From positions 1 to 52,871 of the forward strand of contig JAKAQP010000007.1 in assembly GCA_021822485.1 (NCBI GenBank): 52,871 nt of DNA, in the 5' to 3' direction. The position numbers were made by a program, and so were the translations under genes. The notes under the pieces are model-generated. The model made no database searches. It was not told the origin of the DNA and was given only the letters and a program-made list of their open reading frames with translations. The stretch is from a bacterium (GTDB lineage: Bacteria > SZUA-79 > Acidulodesulfobacterales > Acidulodesulfobacteraceae). Shown here piece by piece: positions 47,354-52,871 of this stretch. The first letter of the stretch is position 1. Each line of letters starts with the position of its first letter.

Positions 47354-49273
47354 ATGGATAACCTTAAGCATAAAGGGATATTCAGGTATTTTTTTAATTT
47401 TCTGACCATTTTATCCGCCGCGTTTTTTACGGTTTTAAGCATATACTATTTTAAAAGCGAATTTATCTTACAATCGTCTTTTATAAATTTTTCTTTCAAA
47501 TTTAACGCCCTTTCCCTATTTTTCGTAATATTCATATCTTCCGTTTCCGTATTTATTTCTATTTTTTCTATAAAATACGGGGATAAATACGACGATAAAC
47601 CTTCACTGTTTATATATTCTTTTTTATTTATAATATCTATGCTTATTCTCGTTATAAGCAACGATATGCTGACTTTTTTGATTTTTTGGGAATTAATGTC
47701 CATTTTTTCTTTTCTTTTGGTTATTTATGAAGGAAACGAAGAATCCAGAAAAGCCGGTTTTTTATATTTTTTAATGACGCATATAGGCACTATTCTTATA
47801 ACCGCCGCTTTTATAATGCTTTATTTAAAAACGTCGTCTTTTTCTTTCGATTATTATAAAGGCGCGGCGGGAATTATAATACTGGCGGCGGCAATAACCG
47901 GATTTTCGATTAAAGCAGGCATCATGCCGTTTCATACATGGCTGCCTTACGCCCATCCGGTTGCGCCCGCCAATATATCGGCGGTTATGTCCGGCGTTAT
48001 GGTTAATATGGCTATCTACGGTATTTTAAAATTTTTATTCGTTTTTAGTTCCGGGTCTGACTCGTTTCTTGGAATCGTACTTCTCGTCATAGGCGCTTTG
48101 TCCGCTCTTTTGGGTATTATGTACGCCATGGCGCAGAAAGATATTAAAAAACTGCTTGCGTTTTCCACTATAGAAAATATGGGAATAATTTTTATGGGAA
48201 TCGGCATATCGTACTGGGCGCGTGTAGAAAATTTTCAATCTCTGGAATATCTTGCAATGGCAGCGGTTCTTCTGCATATAATTAATCACGGCTTAAGCAA
48301 AAGTTCGCTTTTTATGGGGTCGGGTTTGATAGACAAATATACGCATACGAGAAATATGGAAAAACTCGGCGGACTTTCAAAAAAAATGGGGCAGTTGTCC
48401 GTGCTCTTTCTTATCGGCATAATGTCTATTTCGGCCATGCCTCCTTTAAACGGTTTTTTAAGCGAGTGGTATTTATATATTTCTTTAATAGGTTCGGTTT
48501 TTACCGGAAACCTGTATATGGTTTATTTTTCGATAATAGCCATAGCGCTTTTGTCTCTTGCAGGAGCCGCAGCAGGAGCCGCTTTTACAAAATTATTCGG
48601 AATAACTTTTCTTGGGAAACCGAGGACTGCTAATGCCGAAAATACAAAAAAATCGCATATTATCGAAAGAATAGGAATTGCCCTGCCCGTTGTTTTGTGC
48701 ATTTATATAGGAGTTTACCCTTATCAAATAATATCAAGCTTAAATGCCGTAATATTTTATCTGACGGGAGGAACGGTAAATCCAAATCCGTTTACCGCAG
48801 TCCGCGCCCTCAAAGTTCATTCGTTTTCCTTATATGCGCCGCTTATTATAGTCGCTGTTTTTGCCGTCCTACTATTAATAATTTTTTTCTATTTTAAGAT
48901 ATTCGCTTCCGATAAAAAAAGAGTGTTTGAAACATGGGCATGCGGGCTCGACGAAAAGAATCCTAAAGCTCAGTATTCCGGCAGCGGATTTTCCTCAAGC
49001 ATAATGAAAGTTTTTTCCTCTTTTTATTCGTCGGTTTCGGAAATAGATTTTGAAAGGGACGTAAAAAAGTATTTCAGGTCTAAGTCGGTTTATACCGAAG
49101 AAGTGAACGATATAGTCGAAAAATATATATATATTCCGGCGGGTAAATTATATTATAAGATATCCGAAATTTTTAACAAAGCGGTTAATTCGGCAAATAT
49201 AAATGTTTCGCTGGGATATTTATTTTTAACTTTAATAGTCTGTTTTATCATTTATATATTTATAATAAGATAA
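47354..49273 (+). CDS. hyfB: Hydrogenase-4 component B-like proton-conducting membrane subunit
   Basis: 639 aa, about 15 membrane segments, a Mrp/NuoL-like antiporter-type subunit. MLTFLIFWELMSIFSFLLVI holds the TM5 Glu, GIMPFHTWLPYAHPVAPANI the family signature, and AFSTIENMGIIFMGIG and ISAMPPLNGFLSEWYL follow. GGAGG is 18 nt from the ATG, too far for direct use, and a five-codon ORF from TTG 47344 overlaps the start. It forms part of a group-4 hydrogenase or complex-I-like unit that couples electron flow to H+/Na+ transport. Confidence 0.93.
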   Translation: MDNLKHKGIFRYFFNFLTILSAAFFTVLSIYYFKSEFILQSSFINFSFKFNALSLFFVIFISSVSVFISIFSIKYGDKYDDKPSLFIYSFLFIISMLILVISNDMLTFLIFWELMSIFSFLLVIYEGNEESRKAGFLYFLMTHIGTILITAAFIMLYLKTSSFSFDYYKGAAGIIILAAAITGFSIKAGIMPFHTWLPYAHPVAPANISAVMSGVMVNMAIYGILKFLFVFSSGSDSFLGIVLLVIGALSALLGIMYAMAQKDIKKLLAFSTIENMGIIFMGIGISYWARVENFQSLEYLAMAAVLLHIINHGLSKSSLFMGSGLIDKYTHTRNMEKLGGLSKKMGQLSVLFLIGIMSISAMPPLNGFLSEWYLYISLIGSVFTGNLYMVYFSIIAIALLSLAGAAAGAAFTKLFGITFLGKPRTANAENTKKSHIIERIGIALPVVLCIYIGVYPYQIISSLNAVIFYLTGGTVNPNPFTAVRALKVHSFSLYAPLIIVAVFAVLLLIIFFYFKIFASDKKRVFETWACGLDEKNPKAQYSGSGFSSSIMKVFSSFYSSVSEIDFERDVKKYFRSKSVYTEEVNDIVEKYIYIPAGKLYYKISEIFNKAVNSANINVSLGYLFLTLIVCFIIYIFIIR

Positions 49274-49292
49274 AGATAAAAAAACAAAAATT

Positions 49293-50267
49293 ATGAATTT
49301 TAACGCTCAGCATTTAATAATAGGCTTAATTCAATTTATTATAATAGTTATGCTTGCGCCTTTTTTTGCCGGCTTCATTCATAAATTAAAACAGCGGGCA
49401 AGAGGGCAGAAAGGGATAAATATATTTCAGTTTTATATAAATTTTAATAAATTATTAAAAAAAGAGCTCGTTTTATCAAAAGACGCGACGTTTATATCCA
49501 ATATAGCTCCTTATATAGTTTTTGTAACGTATTTAATTATATTATTAATGCTGCCTGCATTTTACAGATATTCTTTGCTCGGCATATCTTCCGACGTAAT
49601 TTTAATCGCTTATTCTCTTGCTCTTGCGACTTTTTTTATGACTCTTTACGCTATGGATCATGGCAGCGCTTTCGGCGGGCTCGGTGCCAGCAGGGAATGG
49701 TTTTTAACGGTCCTTTCGGAGCCTTCTTTAATATTCATTTTTATATCGCTTGCCATCTTTACAAAACAGGGCAGAATTACCGATATTTTTTACGTCATAC
49801 AGAAAGGAGCGGAAAACGCCTTTTTGACGGGCGCCGGTTCAAGCACCGTATCCGTTGCCATACCTTTTTTACTTTTTATTTCGCTTTTTATCGTGAGCAT
49901 ATCGGAAAACGCAAGAATTCCTATAGACAATCCGGAAACGCATCTTGAACTTACCATGTTTCATGAAGCAAATATCTTAGAGGCAAGCGGAAAACATTTG
50001 GGACTTTACGAATACGGAAGCTATTTGAAACTTACCGTTTTTTTAACGATAATGTCTCTTATCCTGTTTCCTTATATGGCCGTGAATATTTATCAAATCC
50101 CGTTAGCTTTTATAATTTACGTTTTGAAGATGATAATATTATGTATATTTATTGCCGGCGTAGAGATAGTTAACCCTAAAATGCGCGTTTTCAGGGTGCC
50201 GAACATTCTTTCCGTCTCGTTCATACTGTCTTTGATAGCGATGATATTGTCGATTAGGAGATTTTAA
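49293..50267 (+). CDS. hyfC: Hydrogenase-4 component C-like (NuoH-like) membrane subunit
   Basis: 324 aa, about eight membrane segments. It corresponds to NuoH/HycD, the subunit that links the soluble hydrogenase arm to the membrane arm. KQRARGQKGINIFQFYINFN near the N-terminus and NARIPIDNPETHLELTMFHE are the conserved cytosolic loops with the key acidic residues. It follows hyfB by 20 bp and precedes hyfE by 3 bp. Confidence 0.93.
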   Translation: MNFNAQHLIIGLIQFIIIVMLAPFFAGFIHKLKQRARGQKGINIFQFYINFNKLLKKELVLSKDATFISNIAPYIVFVTYLIILLMLPAFYRYSLLGISSDVILIAYSLALATFFMTLYAMDHGSAFGGLGASREWFLTVLSEPSLIFIFISLAIFTKQGRITDIFYVIQKGAENAFLTGAGSSTVSVAIPFLLFISLFIVSISENARIPIDNPETHLELTMFHEANILEASGKHLGLYEYGSYLKLTVFLTIMSLILFPYMAVNIYQIPLAFIIYVLKMIILCIFIAGVEIVNPKMRVFRVPNILSVSFILSLIAMILSIRRF

Positions 50268-50269
50268 AA

Positions 50270-50887
50270 ATGATAATGGAAAAAATAGCAGAACTTTTTA
50301 TTATTTTAATACTCGTTTCGGTCGTATTAAACGTAAGTTCGCCTTTTATAAAATTTGCCATAAAGTTGTATTCTTTTCAGTCTCTTATGCTTGCATTTTA
50401 TATTTTAATGGGGGCGGTTCATTTCAACTCGATAAATTTATACGGTTCGTTTGCCATTACAATAATTTTTAAGGTTATTTTAATTCCCTATTTTTTATTC
50501 AAAACCCTTAAAAAGGTTAAAATGGATAAAGAAATAAATATGTATATAGGCATACCGGAGGCTGTCGTCTTTGCCGGTTCTTTAACTTTGCTTTCAAATT
50601 TGATAGCTCAAAAAATTATTAAAACGGGCATTACTTTCGGTTCTTTCGTGTTTACGATATCTCTTGCTACGTTTTTAATAGGAGCGATGCTTATGATAAC
50701 AAGAAAAACTTTATTTTCGCAGATTATAGGATTTTTAACGATAGATAACGCAATTTTTTTGGCGGCAAACAGCATTACTCACGGAATGCCCCTTTTAGTA
50801 GAGCTGGGCGTACTTTTCGACCTTTTCGTCAGCATACTTATATTGTCGCTTCTAATATTAAACTTAAGGAGAAACGTTGCATCATAA
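50270..50887 (+). CDS. hyfE: Hydrogenase-4 component E-like (NuoK-like) membrane subunit
   Basis: 205 aa, about six membrane segments. SFQSLMLAFYILMGAVHFNS and GFLTIDNAIFLAANSITHGM are typical of HyfE/MrpC-like subunits, which carry buried acidic residues for proton passage. The start ATG at 50270 is 2 bp after the hyfC stop. It overlaps hyfF by 11 bp, so translation is coupled. Family length is about 215. Confidence 0.9.
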   Translation: MIMEKIAELFIILILVSVVLNVSSPFIKFAIKLYSFQSLMLAFYILMGAVHFNSINLYGSFAITIIFKVILIPYFLFKTLKKVKMDKEINMYIGIPEAVVFAGSLTLLSNLIAQKIIKTGITFGSFVFTISLATFLIGAMLMITRKTLFSQIIGFLTIDNAIFLAANSITHGMPLLVELGVLFDLFVSILILSLLILNLRRNVAS

Positions 50888-52400
50888 ACTTTTAGACTTA
50901 ATATTAATACTTCCGGCGGCGGCCTTATTATTTTCAATTTTTACCGACGTATTATGGATGTCTTATCTTCAGCTGGCGGTATCAGTCCTTGTATTCTTAA
51001 CGGTCGGCGCAATCGCCGTTTCTTTTAATTCTATAACCGTTTTTTTAGGGGGGTTTTTCTTCGTAGATTATATTAATTTAGTCATACTTATAACCGTTTC
51101 GACGCTTGAACTTTTCGTAGCGTTTTATTCTTTCGGATACGTCAGAAGCGAAATAGCCGGAGGCGTATCTAAAAGAAAATTTAAATTTTATTATTTTTGG
51201 AAAAATTTATTTATTTTCAGCATGATGGTTTCGATATTGTCTAATAATCTGGGTATTTACTGGACGGGACTGGAAGCTACGACGCTTGCTACGGCATTAT
51301 TAGTTTCTTTTAACAGGACGAAAGAATCTTTCGAAGCTACATGGAAATACGTTATTATGTGTTCTGTGGGCATTGCCATAGGGCTTTTTGCCATAGTTAT
51401 TTTATATTTTACTACTTCGCAGGTTTACGGCGAAAGTATGCGCTCTTTATCTTTTATAAATATTATGCAGGCGGGCGCAAAATTAGACAAAAATTTTCTT
51501 ATGCTGTCTTTTATTCTTGCGCTTGTAGGATTTGGAACGAAAGTAGGTTTTGCCCCTATGCACAACTGGCTTCCCGATGCGCATTCGCAAGGTCCAAGTC
51601 CGGTCAGCGCTTTATTGTCGGGAGTTTTGCTTAATACCGCGCTTCTTGGTATTTTACGGTTTTATCAGATAAACGGCGCCGCCGGTATATATTATCCTAA
51701 GTATTTTTTAATCTGCTTCGGGTTTTTAACAATTTTTGTATCGGCTTTTTCGATAATAAAGCAGACCGATTACAAGCGGCTTTTTGCATTCTCTTCAATG
51801 GAAAATATGGGTATTATAGCCCTTGGTTTCGGCATAGGCGGCATTGCGGTTATAGGAAGCCTGCTGCAGATTTTTTTTCACGCTTTGAATAAGGGGCTGC
51901 TTTTTTTATCTTCGGGAAACGTTCTTGCGGCTACCCATGAACGAAGAATAGATAAGATAAGAAATTTATCCAAAAATTTTCCTATTACGGGAATAGTTCT
52001 TCTTTTCGGGGCTATGGGAATCAGCGGTATGCCGCCGTTTGCAATGTTTCTTGGAGAAATCTACATTATGACCGGCGTTTTTAGAAACGATATCTGGTTG
52101 GGATTTTTAGTTTTTATCCTGCTTATTTTAGTTTTTATCGGTCTTTTCGGCAAAGTTCTTAAAATGTACGTCGGAAAGGCAAATGCAAGCGACGAAGAAG
52201 AAGACGGCGAACTAAAAACCGGCAGTACCGGCGCATCGCATAAAACGGTTATCGAGGCAGGATTGCATCCTTTTATAGTCTATGTTCCGTTAATAATGTT
52301 GCTGTTTTCTTCTTTTCTGCTATTTTACATTCCGTATCCCTTTTTGCATATAATAAAATCTGCGGCGGCTGAATTTGGAGGAAGGTTGATTTTTAAATGA
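50877..52400 (+). CDS. hyfF: Hydrogenase-4 component F-like proton-conducting membrane subunit
   Basis: 507 aa with about 14 membrane segments, NuoN/M-like. SNNLGIYWTGLEATTLATAL holds the TM5 Glu; GFAPMHNWLPDAHSQGPSPV is the family signature; AFSSMENMGIIALGFGIGG and MGISGMPPFAMFLGEIYIM follow. It starts at TTG 50877 within the hyfE end, and the next gene begins by an ATGA overlap. An acidic loop (SDEEEDGELKTGS) precedes the last spans. No hyfD copy lies between E and F. Confidence 0.93.
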   Translation: MHHKLLDLILILPAAALLFSIFTDVLWMSYLQLAVSVLVFLTVGAIAVSFNSITVFLGGFFFVDYINLVILITVSTLELFVAFYSFGYVRSEIAGGVSKRKFKFYYFWKNLFIFSMMVSILSNNLGIYWTGLEATTLATALLVSFNRTKESFEATWKYVIMCSVGIAIGLFAIVILYFTTSQVYGESMRSLSFINIMQAGAKLDKNFLMLSFILALVGFGTKVGFAPMHNWLPDAHSQGPSPVSALLSGVLLNTALLGILRFYQINGAAGIYYPKYFLICFGFLTIFVSAFSIIKQTDYKRLFAFSSMENMGIIALGFGIGGIAVIGSLLQIFFHALNKGLLFLSSGNVLAATHERRIDKIRNLSKNFPITGIVLLFGAMGISGMPPFAMFLGEIYIMTGVFRNDIWLGFLVFILLILVFIGLFGKVLKMYVGKANASDEEEDGELKTGSTGASHKTVIEAGLHPFIVYVPLIMLLFSSFLLFYIPYPFLHIIKSAAAEFGGRLIFK

Positions 52401-52871
52401 ATAATATTGCATTAAATAAACACGATATAAAATCGGACGATTTTGTAAATTCGGCGGAAAATATTAAAACTTCGGGAAAATATCTGCTTGGCATAGCGGC
52501 TGCGGATGAAAGAGTTATTAATTCTAAATTCAGCGTCAGATATTTTTTTGGAGGAACTGAATGTATTGAGGAATACTGCGTAAAAACTGAAGAAAGTTTT
52601 CGGTCTATATCTAAAATATGTCCGGCTGCAAAAATGTACGAGCGCGAAATATACGATTTATTCGGTCTTTTACCGGAAGGACACCCTGACCTAAGGCCGT
52701 TAATGCTTTATCCCGAAAACTGGGATTCCTCAATTCATCCTTTAAGAAAAGATTATAACGGCGTAATTCCCGAAATGAAAAAATACGGCGAGTATAAATT
52801 TAAAGAGGTTCTGGGGGAAGGCATTTTTAACGTATTGGTAGGACCGGTACATGCGGGCATTATAGAGCCGG
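52397..52871 (+). CDS. hyfG: Hydrogenase-4 component G-like large subunit, start only
   Basis: Partial, 158 codons to the window edge. The N-terminal NuoC/30-kDa-like domain has CPAAKMYEREIYDLFGLLPE and GHPDLRPLMLYPENW. VLVGPVHAGIIEPG at the end begins the NuoD/hydrogenase large-subunit domain, as in HyfG/HycE, which fuse both. The Ni-binding Cys motifs lie outside the window, so real hydrogenase activity cannot be judged. It overlaps hyfF by ATGA. Confidence 0.92.
   Translation, partial: MNNIALNKHDIKSDDFVNSAENIKTSGKYLLGIAAADERVINSKFSVRYFFGGTECIEEYCVKTEESFRSISKICPAAKMYEREIYDLFGLLPEGHPDLRPLMLYPENWDSSIHPLRKDYNGVIPEMKKYGEYKFKEVLGEGIFNVLVGPVHAGIIEP

Overview
The window is AT-rich bacterial chromosome that contains the replication origin region. 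Gram-negative traits include a lipoprotein-type periplasmic binding protein, YidC with a long periplasmic domain, TatA and QueE. Together with a class I two-subunit fumarase, SucCD, a KorDABC 2-oxoglutarate:ferredoxin oxidoreductase and a group-4 hydrogenase-type operon, they suggest an anaerobic or microaerophilic, probably hydrogen-using deltaproteobacterial-type organism able to run the reductive TCA direction. An acid-mine lineage such as 'Ca. Acidulodesulfobacterales' is possible, but that is a guess; no rRNA or tRNA gene was seen to support it.

Positions 1-12.4 kb form an accessory, heavily rearranged island. A giant single-chain restriction-modification protein (Mrr-like nuclease, DEAH helicase, adenine methylase; type ISP architecture) carries a C-terminal LexA/UmuD-like S24 domain. 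Next to it lie a broken RhuM gene, an internally deleted IS4/IS1634-type element, an intact RhuM-Fic protein, a wrecked HsdM gene, an SDR/LRV gene pair, a molybdopterin oxidoreductase and a truncated cysteine hydrolase. Short pieces of the ISP gene, RhuM and the LRV gene recur out of place, so the island is a mosaic. Perfect dyads sit inside both RhuM genes at the same codons, and similar dyads lie outside them.

Positions 12.4-31.9 kb are mostly housekeeping: DUF488, nitroreductase, a periplasmic binding lipoprotein, a degenerate DprA next to topA, the YggS PLP protein, Maf, ProC, an MFS transporter, a cation-diffusion exporter, then a long carbon/energy cluster (fumarase alpha and beta, sucC, sucD, korDABC, ndk, nth), queE and tatA. 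The cluster links malate/fumarate, succinyl-CoA and 2-oxoglutarate through ferredoxin.

Positions 31.9-43.3 kb are the origin region: gyrB, dnaN and dnaA on the minus strand, an AT-rich gap with facing DnaA boxes, then rpmH, rnpA, yidD, yidC, mnmE and mnmG on the plus strand. A near-consensus parS site follows mnmG, but rsmG-parA-parB do not; an NRAMP-related transporter with a short acidic leader ORF follows instead.

Positions 43.6-52.9 kb encode that transporter, a one-TM protein, a cytosolic molybdopterin oxidoreductase and a hydrogenase-4-like membrane module (hyfB, hyfC, hyfE, hyfF and the start of hyfG) cut by the window end. Formate or another reduced substrate may feed electrons to the membrane module, but this is inferred from adjacency only.
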